A stretch of DNA of 64,000 nt from Halomonas sp. ALS9 (GTDB taxonomy: Bacteria > Pseudomonadota > Gammaproteobacteria > Pseudomonadales > Halomonadaceae): assembly GCF_001651035.1 (NCBI RefSeq), contig NZ_LXRG01000173.1:1-64000 (forward strand), given 5' to 3'. The notes beneath the pieces were generated by a model. That model worked only from the letters and a program-made list of their open reading frames with translations, had not been told where the DNA came from and ran no database searches. Positions 7,734 through 17,211 of this stretch are shown here, in pieces; the first letter of the stretch is position 1; every line of letters starts with the position of its first letter. A program made the position numbers and the translations under genes.

Positions 7734-9163
7734 CAGCGTTCCCCCATGGAATCACGCCACGCTCTTAAGACAGGTTTCAGCAAAAACTGCATCACCGTGC
7801 GCTTGCCCGTCACTATGTCCACCTGCGCTGTCATGCCGGGAATTACTTGTAATCTATCGGCGACATTTTCATTTGCTAAACTGCGCACACGCACTTGGTA
7901 GAAGGTATTGCCGTCATCATCAGTAATGGTATCGGCACTAATACGCTCAAGCTCGGCCTGCAAGCCGCCGTAAATGGCATAGTCGTAAGCCGTGAGTTTG
8001 ATAGTCGCAGGCTGCCCTGGATGCAGAAAGGCGATATCTTGCGGGGCGATGCGTGCCTCAACCAGCAACTGGTCGTCGGTGGGAACAATTTCCACCACCT
8101 CTTGGCCCGGCTGAGCAACGCCACCAATGGTGCTGATGTGAATGCGTTGAACAATACCGTCAACCGGCGAGCGAATCTCTGTCAACCGAACGCGATCCTG
8201 TAACCCAGTTCCCGATTGTTGTAATGCATTCAAGTCGCCCAGCGTTTGAGCCAGATCGTTTCGCCATTCACTTCTACGTTCGGCACCTAGCTCTAGTAGC
8301 TGTCCCTCGGCTTCTTCCACCCCGGCCTCTAAGCGTGAAACAGCGGCATCAGCTTGATTGCGCTCGCCAGTCGCGCCTGACACATCTCGCTGTAAACGCA
8401 GTACTTCAACTTCGGAAACAGCCCCCGAAGCCAACAGCGGCCGTGTCAAGTTAAGTTCCTGACTGGCCATATTGACTTCACGTTGGGCGGTATCACGGCG
8501 GGCCTGTGCTTCTCGTAGCTCTTCCCGACGTTGACGAATTCGGTCATTAAGGACGTTTTCTTGCTCGCGCAACTCTTCGCGGCGACTCTCATACACCTCG
8601 CGCTCTTGCATCACAATGTCAGGTACTTCTTGACGCAGCTCTTCGGAGGGCTCAAACGCGGTGCCCGTAGCTAGCGCCCGTAGCCTTTCGGCACGCGCTT
8701 GAAGCGCATAACGCTGAGCGCGGTTTTCGCGAAAATCAGAGACAAAACGGGTGGGGTCGATTTGCATCAGCACTTCTCCTGCTTCAACAATCTGCCCTTC
8801 GCGAATAAAGATTTGTTCAATAACACCACCGTCAAACGACTGAATACGCTGCAACTGGCTGGCGGGAATCACCCGCCCAGCTCCGCGGGTCACTTCATCG
8901 ATAGACGCGAAATACGCCCACACTAACAGCGCAACAACGGTGAGCAGAACGGTATACAGGAATAGCCGCGCACGAATGGGCTCTTGTTGCATACGCGCCC
9001 AATCGGTATCGCTTGCCCAATCACGGCTTAAGTGGGCGGAAGAAACACGCTTGGCAAACAGCCGATCCATAAAAGGCCGAAACGGTTTTTGGCCTTTTTC
9101 TGAGAATCGACCAATGGCATCAAAGCCCTTTTGCTCGGTCGTGGATGAGGGTTTACGCGCCAT
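7733..9163 (-). CDS. lapC: Type 1 secretion periplasmic adaptor, HlyD/LapC family
   Basis: A 476-residue membrane fusion protein. A single membrane helix lies at about residues 66-86. It is followed by the first half of a lipoyl-like domain (VIPASQLQRIQSFDGGVIEQ), a long coiled coil rich in Glu, Arg and Gln at about 140-320, and a second lipoyl/beta-barrel region with RSPVDGIVQRIHISTIGG. This layout is standard for HlyD-type adaptors that bridge the inner membrane ABC exporter to a TolC-like channel. It shares a single base (TAATG) with the exporter gene upstream, so the two are coupled. The combination with a LapB-like exporter and LapA-like adhesin supports LapC. Confidence 0.9.
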   Translation of the reverse strand: MARKPSSTTEQKGFDAIGRFSEKGQKPFRPFMDRLFAKRVSSAHLSRDWASDTDWARMQQEPIRARLFLYTVLLTVVALLVWAYFASIDEVTRGAGRVIPASQLQRIQSFDGGVIEQIFIREGQIVEAGEVLMQIDPTRFVSDFRENRAQRYALQARAERLRALATGTAFEPSEELRQEVPDIVMQEREVYESRREELREQENVLNDRIRQRREELREAQARRDTAQREVNMASQELNLTRPLLASGAVSEVEVLRLQRDVSGATGERNQADAAVSRLEAGVEEAEGQLLELGAERRSEWRNDLAQTLGDLNALQQSGTGLQDRVRLTEIRSPVDGIVQRIHISTIGGVAQPGQEVVEIVPTDDQLLVEARIAPQDIAFLHPGQPATIKLTAYDYAIYGGLQAELERISADTITDDDGNTFYQVRVRSLANENVADRLQVIPGMTAQVDIVTGKRTVMQFLLKPVLRAWRDSMGER

Positions 9164-11340
9164 TACGATGCCCTCCCGATCTGGCCTTTACGCAACGCCT
9201 CGACCACGGTGTCCCGCGGGCCATCGGCCACGACCTTGCCACCATCCATAACAATGATGCGATCAACCAGTGAAAGTAGCGAGGTGCGGTGTGTGACAAC
9301 CAAGATGGTTTTTCCTGCTGCCACATTTTTTAAGTTGGCTTTGAACGCCTCTTCGCTGGCGTTATCCATAGAGCTTGTGGGTTCGTCCAACAACAAAATA
9401 GGCGGATCCTGCACCAGTGCACGGGCAATGGCGACGGACTGCTTTTGCCCACCAGAAAGCGCTTGTCCGCGTTCGCCAACCTGCAAATCCACGCCATGTG
9501 GGTGGTTGTTAACGAGTGATTCTAGACCTGCCAAGTCAATCGCTCTAAGCAACGCCTCATCATCAACGCGGTCGCTACCGCCTCCCGCCACAATATTGTC
9601 CCGAAGCGATCCGGAGAAGAGGCTAACGTCCTGGGGAACATAGCCGATATGGCGACGCAGCTGCAGAGGGTCTAACTGGCGAATATCCACGTTATCAACC
9701 AGCACGGCACCCGATGACGGCTGATAAAACCCTAACACCAATTTGTTTAATGACGACTTACCGCAGCCAATGCGACCTAATAAGGCCACTTTTTCACCCG
9801 ATTTAATGGTCACCGATACGTCTTTAAGCGCTTCGCGCTCCTCATTTGGGTAACGCAGCGTGACTTTTTCAAGGCGTATATTGCCAGCGAAACTGGGCTT
9901 TTCTACGTAGGCTTTGCCTTCATGTCGCTCTACTTTCTTATCCATCACCGTGTTTAGTGACTCAAGCGCCGTTGAGGACTGATGATATTGCGCCAGCAAC
10001 GCCGCGGCTTGACTGATCGGCGCCATTGCACGGGAAGAAAGCATATAAGCAGCAATCAATCCACCCTGGGTGAGGTTACCTTCGATGATTTGATAAACAC
10101 CCACGATAATGACGCACACCGCTACACTGTGCTGCGCCCACTGAGCCACGTTGGAGACCGAAGTGCTGACCATCTTTAACTGCGCGCCGGTACGGGAAAG
10201 AAAGGCCGATGACTTTTCCCAATGGCGCTGAATACGGCTCTCAGCTCGTAGGGCCTTAACATTTTCTAATTGGGAAATCGATTCCACCAACAGCGAGTTG
10301 CGCTGCGCGCCGACTTCCCAGGTAGTTTGTGAAAGCTCATGAAGCTTACCCTGAGCAGCCAATGCGTAGAGCAACACAAACACAATCCCAACCAACACCG
10401 GTAGCACTAGCCAAGGATTAATCAGCGCGATAATCGCCGCAAACATCAGTACAAAGGGCAAATCGACAATGCCTAAAATAGTTGCCGAACCAATAAAGGC
10501 ACGCACCGACTCAAAGGATTGCAGTGTGGAAGTGAACGCACCGGTTGATGCTGGGCGGTCTTCTAAACGCAAACCTAATGCTTTGGCCATAATAGAAGAA
10601 GAGAGCTTCACGTCCGCCCGGCTAGCGGCTAAGTCGACAAAGCTGCTGCGCATCAACCTGAGCACCAAATCAAAGCACAGCACTATAAAGATGCCTATTG
10701 CGAGCACCCAAAGTGTTTCCGTAGCCTGATTGGGTACCACCCGATCGTAAACGTTGAGCACAAACAGCGGCATTGCGATGGCAAACACGTTGATAGCCAC
10801 CGATCCCAATACGATATCGCGATAGAGAGGTCTATTTTCGCGAATAACTCCCCAAAACCAGTGCTGATCGCGGCGTTTCTTAACTCCTGGTTCAGACGCG
10901 TTATCCGCAAGAAACTTGGGGCGAACGTAAATAGCTTCGCCACTATAGCCTGCATACAGCTCGTCAAGAGGCAGCTCAACGTTTGATTCAGATAGCTCAG
11001 GAAAAATAACGTTGGCTTTTTGCTGTTTGAGATCAATCCCTAACAGCACGCACGCCCTGCCCGGCTCCAGCAATAGGATAGCGGGAAATAGTGCTGGGTT
11101 AAGCGCGGACAGCTTGCTTTTAACAATCCGCGCCGTCAGCCCAGCACGGGAAGCGGCCCTACCGAATACGGAAGGCGTTAACTTCCCCTGCTCCAAGGGC
11201 AAGCCAGCTCTAAGGGCCTCTGATGACACCTCATGCTGATGAAATGAGGCAACCGCTTTCAAACATTCGAGTAACTCATCGCCTATTGGCTGCTCGCTAG
11301 CATCTTCAGCGCTCGGCCTTTCCAGCTTGGTTTGTGTCAC
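9163..11340 (-). CDS. lapB: Type 1 secretion ABC exporter, LapB family
   Basis: A 725-residue exporter. Residues 20-140 are a C39-peptidase-like domain without the catalytic cysteine motif, as in RTX/LapB exporters that do not cut their cargo. Membrane helices follow at about 165-440, and the nucleotide-binding domain at about 480-710 has Walker A (GRIGCGKSS), signature LSGGQKQSVAIARAL and Walker B ILLLDEPTSSMD. It starts with GTG at 11340, with GAGG five bases upstream; no ATG is better placed. It should energise export of the adhesin. It lies 124 bases after the outer membrane channel gene and overlaps the adaptor gene. Confidence 0.92.
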   Translation of the reverse strand: MTQTKLERPSAEDASEQPIGDELLECLKAVASFHQHEVSSEALRAGLPLEQGKLTPSVFGRAASRAGLTARIVKSKLSALNPALFPAILLLEPGRACVLLGIDLKQQKANVIFPELSESNVELPLDELYAGYSGEAIYVRPKFLADNASEPGVKKRRDQHWFWGVIRENRPLYRDIVLGSVAINVFAIAMPLFVLNVYDRVVPNQATETLWVLAIGIFIVLCFDLVLRLMRSSFVDLAASRADVKLSSSIMAKALGLRLEDRPASTGAFTSTLQSFESVRAFIGSATILGIVDLPFVLMFAAIIALINPWLVLPVLVGIVFVLLYALAAQGKLHELSQTTWEVGAQRNSLLVESISQLENVKALRAESRIQRHWEKSSAFLSRTGAQLKMVSTSVSNVAQWAQHSVAVCVIIVGVYQIIEGNLTQGGLIAAYMLSSRAMAPISQAAALLAQYHQSSTALESLNTVMDKKVERHEGKAYVEKPSFAGNIRLEKVTLRYPNEEREALKDVSVTIKSGEKVALLGRIGCGKSSLNKLVLGFYQPSSGAVLVDNVDIRQLDPLQLRRHIGYVPQDVSLFSGSLRDNIVAGGGSDRVDDEALLRAIDLAGLESLVNNHPHGVDLQVGERGQALSGGQKQSVAIARALVQDPPILLLDEPTSSMDNASEEAFKANLKNVAAGKTILVVTHRTSLLSLVDRIIVMDGGKVVADGPRDTVVEALRKGQIGRAS

Positions 11341-11464
11341 AGAGACCTCATTCCCCTAATGCCTATTTAGGCATCTTTTTCCCCAATGATTAGCGAAAGC
11401 CGCTAACCCTTCGCCGCCAAACGAAGAACGACGCTATTGTTAAACCGAAAACTATTTAAACATG

Positions 11465-13273
11465 TCAGCCGTTAGTGACAAATGCATCTCCGTAGCCCAT
11501 CCCTTGTAGCGTTTGTTGTAGTTCCTGAGCGCTATTTAGAGTAGGGATTGGGCCTATTTGAACGCGGTAATTACCCGTAAATGCGTAGACCCTGGCGTCA
11601 TTGTCCAGCTGTTCGCTTAGTTGAGCACTTAACTGCTCAGCACGCTCAAGGGCACTTAACGATGCCACCTGAATATAGAGACCGTTCTCGGCAGTAGGAG
11701 AATGCATTACTTTGCTGGATATAGCGGTTTCTTGCAGTTGACTAATGACTGGCTGCTCATTAGCGGCATAAGAAGAAGCTGGCATATCAGCGTGAGCAGG
11801 CAATGAAGATATTCCGCGTGTAAAGTCATCTAGAGTAAAGCCGCGTGGCCCTTCCACTCCACAGGCCATTTCAGCGCTAAGGGTTATATCGTCATAGCCA
11901 AGTTCGTCAAGGCTTGGGATATCCTCGCGTACAACCTCAAGAGTACTCATTAACTGCCCCATTGCCGCTAACGTGCGGGCTTGGGCCAAGGTTAGGTCAA
12001 ACTCTGCATTCGCGAAGGCACGGCTGGCTTCGAAGTACTCGTTCTCACTATCAAGCACATCAAGCAAAGTACGCTGGCCAATATCAAACTGCTGCTGGTA
12101 GGCGCCGCGAACCCGGTTAATTGATTGGCGATGTTCATTTAGGTAGCTCAATTGCTCTCCTAAGCGAAGGGTATCGTTGTAAGCAATTTGAGTGGTTTGA
12201 CGTACATTTGTACAAGCCGTTTCGCGCTGATTGACGGCTTGTTCGATACGCGTGCTCGCCGCATCAAAGGCTGCACTATCTGAACCGCCTCGATAGAGGT
12301 TCATGCTGGCAACCAGCTGAATACTGTGCTCATCACTGCGCCCAGCGATCGAGTCGTCCTGATTATTGGTTCCCGTGCGCCCCTGTATATCCAGGCGAGG
12401 CATAAAGGCGGCCTTTGCAGCCCCTTGTTCCGCACGCTGTACGGCAATATTTTCAATCGCAGCGTGGAAATCAGGATTCCCCGCGAACGCCATTTCGACG
12501 GCTTGACTAACATCAGTGGGCAGTTCATCGGCCAAGCTAGGTGCAGGCGACATATTCTGAGCAGGAAGCTCGCCTACGATTCGCTGATAGCGTGCCGTTA
12601 CATCATGCAGATTCGACGCCTCAGTCATCAGGTTGGATTCCGCTAACGCCAAGCGGCCGCTGATTTGTTCCAGGTCAACACCACGGCCCGCCCCAGAAAG
12701 TGCTCGCTCTTCAATTTGCGTGAACACCCGCTGGTGTTCACGATAGTTCTCTTGAGCTAAACGCACCATTTCACGGTAGCGAAGCACATCAAGATAGGTC
12801 TGAAAAGCTTCAAGCGTCACCTCTTCACTTGCACCCAGCAGCTCGAAATAGGCAATCAACCGAGTGCGATCCAAACGCTCTACTTCGCTGCGGGTGGCAA
12901 ACCCATCAAACACCATTTGGGTGAGCGTAAGTTCAGCAAAGTCACTGCTGTAGCTTCCGCGCCCATCATTTTGCTGATCTTGCCGACCCACGCCCGCGGA
13001 AATATCAATCGTAGGCAAATAATTACCCTGTGCGACCCTAACATCGCTCCCGGAAGCGCTAAAATTCGCCCAAGCAGCATTTACACTGGGATTGGAAATG
13101 ATCGTTTGTTGAATAGTACTGGGAAGATCAGTGGCGCCTGGGGCATAGAGGCTAGCAGGAAGAGACTGCGCTAATGCCGTAAGCGGGACACATGCCAACG
13201 TGGTCACTGTCAGCGGCTTAAAGACATGATGACAAAAGATTTTTTTAAGTCTCGATACGGCATTTTTTTTCAT
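11465..13273 (-). CDS. TolC-family outer membrane channel with C-terminal SPOR domain
   Basis: A 602-residue protein. It has an N-terminal signal region with an Ala-rich cut site near LTALAQS, then two outer membrane efflux (TolC) repeats at about 50-460, including AQGNYLPTIDISAGVGRQ and GQRTLLDVLDSENEYFEASR. An extra tail of about 80 residues (about 522-602) reads like a SPOR domain (GLYIQVASLSALERAEQLS, then YRVQIGPI). SPOR domains bind denuded peptidoglycan. It is the first gene of the secretion cluster and should form the outer membrane exit for the adhesin (LapE role). A TolC-SPOR fusion is unusual and may anchor or localise the channel to particular cell-wall sites. Confidence 0.85.
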   Translation of the reverse strand: MKKNAVSRLKKIFCHHVFKPLTVTTLACVPLTALAQSLPASLYAPGATDLPSTIQQTIISNPSVNAAWANFSASGSDVRVAQGNYLPTIDISAGVGRQDQQNDGRGSYSSDFAELTLTQMVFDGFATRSEVERLDRTRLIAYFELLGASEEVTLEAFQTYLDVLRYREMVRLAQENYREHQRVFTQIEERALSGAGRGVDLEQISGRLALAESNLMTEASNLHDVTARYQRIVGELPAQNMSPAPSLADELPTDVSQAVEMAFAGNPDFHAAIENIAVQRAEQGAAKAAFMPRLDIQGRTGTNNQDDSIAGRSDEHSIQLVASMNLYRGGSDSAAFDAASTRIEQAVNQRETACTNVRQTTQIAYNDTLRLGEQLSYLNEHRQSINRVRGAYQQQFDIGQRTLLDVLDSENEYFEASRAFANAEFDLTLAQARTLAAMGQLMSTLEVVREDIPSLDELGYDDITLSAEMACGVEGPRGFTLDDFTRGISSLPAHADMPASSYAANEQPVISQLQETAISSKVMHSPTAENGLYIQVASLSALERAEQLSAQLSEQLDNDARVYAFTGNYRVQIGPIPTLNSAQELQQTLQGMGYGDAFVTNG

Positions 13274-13557
13274 CGACAGCGTTCCCTATGATGTGGCACT
13301 CATTGCATGCAGCTCATTATTCGTATGACCCACTGAGCTATGTTGCACTACTGCTTCAAGTATAAGCTCGCGAAATCTCATCGCTGAGTGAGCCTATATC
13401 CCTACGAGCGCCCAATTTTTGAAGTAAACCCATAGTAATTAAAACTTAATCAGCTGATCTTAGCCTAATTTAGTTAATTTCCTACTCACCCTGAGGCTAT
13501 AAAACCAAATGTCACAAAAAATTACAATAAGAACATCATTAAAACACAAAAAAATAA
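13274..13557. promoter_or_regulatory. AT-rich intergenic region, probable promoter of the secretion operon
   Basis: These 284 bases separate the TolC-like gene start from the stop of the DMT carrier. The right half (13420-13557) is strongly AT-rich and contains a short palindrome ATCAGCTGAT near 13449. Both flanking genes read leftward, so the secretion operon's promoter should be here. I could not pick a convincing -35/-10 pair, and no small gene is evident. Confidence 0.4.
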
Positions 13558-14436
13558 TCAGGATGGTTCGCTTTTCTGGGTTTGTTGCAGCCCGAGCCCC
13601 AGCAGAATGAGCACTAGCCCAGTCAACGTCGAAGGCAAAATAGGTTCTCCAACGACCAGGAAAAGTAACAGCAGTGACACGGGAGGTGAGAGAAAAATGA
13701 GATTAGAAACCTTGGCCGTGCGCGACACCTTATGTACTGCCAATTGCCACAGGATAAACGCGACCCCCATTTCAAACAGGCCCACATAAACGCCAGCACC
13801 AAAAGCTGGCCAGCCATGCCATTGGAAACCGGGGCCGAGCAGTAACAACAAAGTCAACACAGGTAGGCCTACGCTAAAATTTTGCCATTGACCAACGAGC
13901 GGAGGACGTGGGTCACGGGCGTTGAGCAGCCAGTAAAGCGCCCACAGTAGCGTCGAGGCGAGTGCCAGCACGACCCCAAGCGGGTCGGCGAAAGAAACAT
14001 TAAAAACCGAGCCTCGTGTAGCGATTACCCACACGCCTGCGTAGGCGACCAGCCCTGCAACAATATCCATGCGCGTTAAGCGCTGCCCAAGCAGTGGCAG
14101 GGCCAAAAAGGCCATCGCCAAGGCCCAGGTGTAATTCAACGCCATCGCCTCTTGCCCAGGGAGGCGGTCATAGGCGGCGAAAAGCACCAAATAATAGGCC
14201 ACCGGGTTCATCAATCCCGCCCACGTGGCTGTTTTCCAACCGGTGCGTAGTGCTGTAGTGATATCTCCCTGCTTAATGACCAGCGCCCCCATCAATGCCC
14301 ATGAGACAAATGCTGCTAGCCACATCAGCTGCACAGGGCTCATCCAAGCAAGCGCCACTTTAAAAGCCGTTGCCACCGTCGACCATAATGCGACGGCACC
14401 TAAACCAAACAGAATCGCTTGCCGATCCTGGCTCAT
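13558..14436 (-). CDS. EamA/DMT-family transporter
   Basis: A 292-residue inner membrane protein with about ten hydrophobic helices in two EamA-type halves, starting MSQDRQAILFGLGAVALWST. The first half has the GLMNPVAYYLVLF and ALNYTWALAMAFLALPLLGQ segments; the second has GVYVGLFEMGVAFILW and VSNLIFLSPPVSLLLLFLVVGE. Substrates of this superfamily range from amino acids to nucleotide derivatives and cannot be read from sequence. The ATG at 14436 overlaps the stop of the SelW-like gene (ATGA), which sets this start over a longer upstream frame and shows translational coupling. Confidence 0.85.
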   Translation of the reverse strand: MSQDRQAILFGLGAVALWSTVATAFKVALAWMSPVQLMWLAAFVSWALMGALVIKQGDITTALRTGWKTATWAGLMNPVAYYLVLFAAYDRLPGQEAMALNYTWALAMAFLALPLLGQRLTRMDIVAGLVAYAGVWVIATRGSVFNVSFADPLGVVLALASTLLWALYWLLNARDPRPPLVGQWQNFSVGLPVLTLLLLLGPGFQWHGWPAFGAGVYVGLFEMGVAFILWQLAVHKVSRTAKVSNLIFLSPPVSLLLLFLVVGEPILPSTLTGLVLILLGLGLQQTQKSEPS

Positions 14437-14702
14437 CGGTCGATATGCCCTAAATCTCGACCTGGTTCCAACTTGTCTCGCACTCGCTGCTTGAGAAGTT
14501 TGATATCCGGAAAGCCACCATCGCGCTTGCGCTCCCATAACAGCTCATCATCACACCAGATCTCGAAGGTGCCGCCATGGGAGGGAGAAAGCGATACCTC
14601 ACTCAGTCCTTCACCAAACGTTGAGAGCAATTCCTGTGCATACCAACCGCTACGCAGTAGCCACTGGCATTGAGTGCAATAGCGGATTTGAATACGTGAC
14701 AT
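14433..14702 (-). CDS. SelT/SelW/SelH-family (Rdx) thioredoxin-like protein
   Basis: An 89-residue protein with CTQCQW at residues 9-14, giving the CxxC redox motif near the N-terminus that defines the Rdx family, followed by GGTFEIWCDDELLWERK and a C-terminal helix ending in DIKLLKQRVRDKL. Selenoprotein members have CxxU; this is the cysteine form. The family is thioredoxin-fold but its physiological partner in bacteria is not established. It is coupled to the DMT carrier gene downstream. Confidence 0.85.
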   Translation of the reverse strand: MSRIQIRYCTQCQWLLRSGWYAQELLSTFGEGLSEVSLSPSHGGTFEIWCDDELLWERKRDGGFPDIKLLKQRVRDKLEPGRDLGHIDR

Positions 14703-14776
14703 CCCTTACCTCCTAGACAAGTTAATATGACATCCTAAGAAGTCATTCTGTCATTTTGAGTTAGCCTGAGATAGAT

Positions 14777-14809
14777 CGATTGAAATAGGTCGATTGAAAT
14801 AGGTCGATT
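14777..14809 (+). repeat. 14-bp tandem repeat before the MFS gene
   Basis: CGATTGAAATAGGT occurs twice in a row (14777-14790 and 14791-14804), followed by a partial third copy CGATT. It ends a few bases before the AAGGAG ribosome site of the MFS gene. It could be a regulatory repeat or simple replication slippage. Confidence 0.8.
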
Positions 14810-14823
14810 AAGAAGGAGCCCCA

Positions 14824-16137
14824 ATGGCCGACCATAACGTTTCGCAAACTCGCCTGTATGAGTGGCTAACAGGCGATGACGATAGCCGCATGTGCGACGA
14901 CATACCTGAAGGGGCTTGTAACGAACAGCCGCGCAATTTTTTTCTGCACATATGGGCTGCTTTGGGTAATAAGCTGGCTGACGAGCTGTCTAGCGCGCGG
15001 TTAGTCCTACCCTGGCTGATGGGCATTATTGGTGCCCCAGTCTGGATGGTAGGGCTACTGGTACCCATTCGAGAGGCTGGCGCCCTGTTGCCGCAAATTT
15101 TTGTAGCTGGGTTTATCCGCTTAAAACCTAAGCGAAAATGGGTGTGGGTAGCTGGCGCGCTGACTCAAGGTTTCGCTGCGTTAGCGCTTGCCGTGTTTGC
15201 GTTATTCACCACCGGCACTTTAGGCGGTGCGTTAGTGCTCGCAGCGTTAATTCTGCTCTCGCTGGCCCGAGGGTTTTCCTCAATTGCCACAAAAGATGTG
15301 CTGGGCAAAACCATTGCCAAGCGACGCCGCGGTACGCTAATGGGCTGGAGCGGCAGTATTGCCGGTGCCGCGACGCTAGCGGCAGGGGCTGTGTTAATGC
15401 TGTTTGATAGCCGCCCAGGCAATTTAGTAGTAGCGATACTGTTAGCCATTGCTGCTAGCGGATGGATAATGAACGCCATCGCCGCTGCCCGTATTCAAGA
15501 AGCCCCCGGCGCGGTTGAAGGCGGCGAAAACGGCTGGGACAGTATTAAATTGGGCCTATCGCTGCTAAAAAAGGATCGCACTTTTTTACATTTCAACCTT
15601 GCCCGGGCGCTCCTGCTGTCAAGCGCACTCGCCCTGCCCTACATTGCGCTACTGGGACAAAACCAAAGTGGCACTGACCTGGGGGGCTTGGGCCTACTGG
15701 TTGTGGTATCGGGACTTGCCGCCATGATAGCAAGCCCGATTTGGGGTAAACGGGCGGATCAGTCAAGCCGTGGCGTGATGCGCGACGCGGCGATCGGTAG
15801 CGCTATTTGCTGCTTACTGGCCGCCAGCCTGGTTTGGCTACCCGGTGAATGGACGCACAGCATATGGCCCTATGCGGCGATTTACGCTCTGTTAGTGATT
15901 GTTCACCACGGCGTCCGCTTAGGGCGTAAAACCTATCTCGTCGATATGGCCAGCCAAGATGACCGTGCGCTTTATGTAGCCCTTTCGAATACGTTAACCG
16001 GCGTATTAATGCTCATCGTAGGCGCGATTACTGGCGCCTTTGCACAATGGTTTGGTAGCGGCGTATTACTACTCATCCTGGCGGCTACCGCCATAGGAGC
16101 GACCCTAAGCACGCATCAATTACCCGAGGTCGAGTGA
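14824..16137 (+). CDS. MFS transporter
   Basis: A 437-residue integral membrane protein with a soluble N-terminal stretch of about 50 residues and then about twelve hydrophobic helices. Typical MFS loop features include GFIRLKPKRKWVWV between helices 2 and 3 and KTIAKRRRGTLMGWSGS in the first half, and GKRADQSSRG at the equivalent loop of the second half. AGAAGGAG at 14811-14818 precedes the ATG. The substrate is unknown and it is a single-gene unit by spacing. The 14-bp tandem repeat immediately upstream may affect its expression. Confidence 0.85.
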   Translation: MADHNVSQTRLYEWLTGDDDSRMCDDIPEGACNEQPRNFFLHIWAALGNKLADELSSARLVLPWLMGIIGAPVWMVGLLVPIREAGALLPQIFVAGFIRLKPKRKWVWVAGALTQGFAALALAVFALFTTGTLGGALVLAALILLSLARGFSSIATKDVLGKTIAKRRRGTLMGWSGSIAGAATLAAGAVLMLFDSRPGNLVVAILLAIAASGWIMNAIAAARIQEAPGAVEGGENGWDSIKLGLSLLKKDRTFLHFNLARALLLSSALALPYIALLGQNQSGTDLGGLGLLVVVSGLAAMIASPIWGKRADQSSRGVMRDAAIGSAICCLLAASLVWLPGEWTHSIWPYAAIYALLVIVHHGVRLGRKTYLVDMASQDDRALYVALSNTLTGVLMLIVGAITGAFAQWFGSGVLLLILAATAIGATLSTHQLPEVE

Positions 16138-16284
16138 CATGCCGCCAACAAACGATGTAAAACTCAAGGCTGCTTTCGATAGGCCTGCCGACGTTAGGAT
16201 AGCGTTCTCGATTGCAATACATGACAACGCTCTCCATCATAGAGCCAGATAGCAGTGATGCGCTGGCGCATTTGCTATGCTGCC

Positions 16285-16338
16285 TATAATAAGTAATTGG
16301 GCATTCCGCCGGTTCACAGGTGAAGAAACGGCTGTGAA
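16285..16338 (+). promoter_or_regulatory. Probable promoter and leader dyad of the LOV gene
   Basis: A perfect -10 hexamer TATAAT lies at 16285-16290, although no good -35 is present at the right spacing. Downstream in the presumed leader is an inverted repeat, TTCACAG at 16313-16319 and CTGTGAA at 16332-16338, which could form a hairpin or an operator. The LOV gene starts at 16377. Confidence 0.4.
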
Positions 16339-16376
16339 TCATGGAAAGGACTTGGAGCTGTAACAGGAACCACTTA

Positions 16377-16811
16377 ATGAAACGATCGCCTTTGATTAGC
16401 CCGGAACTACTTGAGCGTATTGTTGACGCATCAGAAGATGGCATCGTCGTTGCGGAGCAGGAGGGGGATGAAAACATCCTCATCTACGTCAACAAAGGCT
16501 TTGAGCGCTTGACGGGATACAGTGCGGATGAAATTTTGTATCGTGACTGCCGCTTCTTACAGAACGAAGATCGCGATCAGGACGCGCTAGTCGCTATTCG
16601 CGATGCGCTTAAAGATGGCCGCCCTTCTCGCGAAGTACTGCGTAACTATCGTAAAGACGGCACCATGTTTTGGAATGAACTATCCATTACGCCGGTCTAC
16701 GACGAAGCAGATGAGTTGATGTATTACATTGGCGTGCAAAAAGACGTAACCGAACGCGTAGAAGCGCAGCTTGCACTGGCGGAGTTACAAAAGCAGCGAG
16801 AAAACAGTTAA
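16377..16811 (+). CDS. Short LOV-domain (blue-light PAS) protein
   Basis: A 144-residue protein consisting of one PAS/LOV domain plus a short C-terminal helix. The photoactive motif is YRDCRFLQ at residues 55-62 (consensus GRNCRFLQ), with Cys 58 placed to form the flavin adduct. Other LOV hallmarks are VNKGFERLTGYS, AIRDAL, YRKDGTMFWNELSITPV and YIGVQKDVTE, including the flavin-contacting Gln. There is no output domain, so it is like the short LOV proteins of pseudomonads that act by dimerisation. The Gly-to-Tyr and Asn-to-Asp changes next to Cys 58 are departures from consensus. The chosen ATG follows CAGGAAC; an upstream in-frame ATG at 16341 is possible. Confidence 0.85.
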   Translation: MKRSPLISPELLERIVDASEDGIVVAEQEGDENILIYVNKGFERLTGYSADEILYRDCRFLQNEDRDQDALVAIRDALKDGRPSREVLRNYRKDGTMFWNELSITPVYDEADELMYYIGVQKDVTERVEAQLALAELQKQRENS

Positions 16812-16998
16812 TCATTAACTTTCTCACCAAAAAAAACTATAAAGCTTGAACTTCATCCCAACTGGCGTTATATAGCGGCAAGGCGCTTGAACTGCGCTAG
16901 GTGCTTCACTTTGCGAATGGCATGTGTTTTGTGATCTCACATGTGCTCGCGTGAAGCCGTTGATACGCCGGCTCGCCGGCTGGGTTGGAGGACATCAC

Positions 16999-17211
16999 AT
17001 GAGCCGTGACCCCCTAAGTCGTGAAACTTTTACTACCGATGCACTCGAATCTGACGAGTTCGAAAGCTTAGACGCCGTCAATGATGACCACTACGGCAAA
17101 AGTAAACCAAGCAAAGCTGACAGCTTACGCGCGCGACGCCAGGTTGAAGCATGGCTGGAAGAACGCCGCCTTCAGCGTGCCATTGAAGATGACTGGGACG
17201 AAGAAGAGTAA
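16999..17211 (+). CDS. PA3496-family small acidic protein
   Basis: A 70-residue protein starting MSRDPLSRETF after a GGAGG ribosome site at about 16987. Its C-terminus, RARRQVEAWLEERRLQRAIE followed by an Asp/Glu tail, matches the PA3496 family, described as a putative envelope-integrity protein in pseudomonads. No signal peptide or membrane segment is visible. The start at 16999 is preferred over a longer frame from 16924 because of the ribosome site and because the similarity lies downstream of it. Confidence 0.75.
   Translation: MSRDPLSRETFTTDALESDEFESLDAVNDDHYGKSKPSKADSLRARRQVEAWLEERRLQRAIEDDWDEEE

Noticed and set aside
11359-11374. Hairpin ATGCCTA-TT-TAGGCAT followed by T residues on the plus strand
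   Set aside because: No plus-strand gene would use it and on the minus strand it lacks a T-run, so I do not call it a terminator.
14437-14538. N-terminal extension of the DMT carrier
   Set aside because: The 34 extra residues overlap the SelW-like gene and are not membrane-like; ATG at 14436 gives an ATGA coupling and a normal start.
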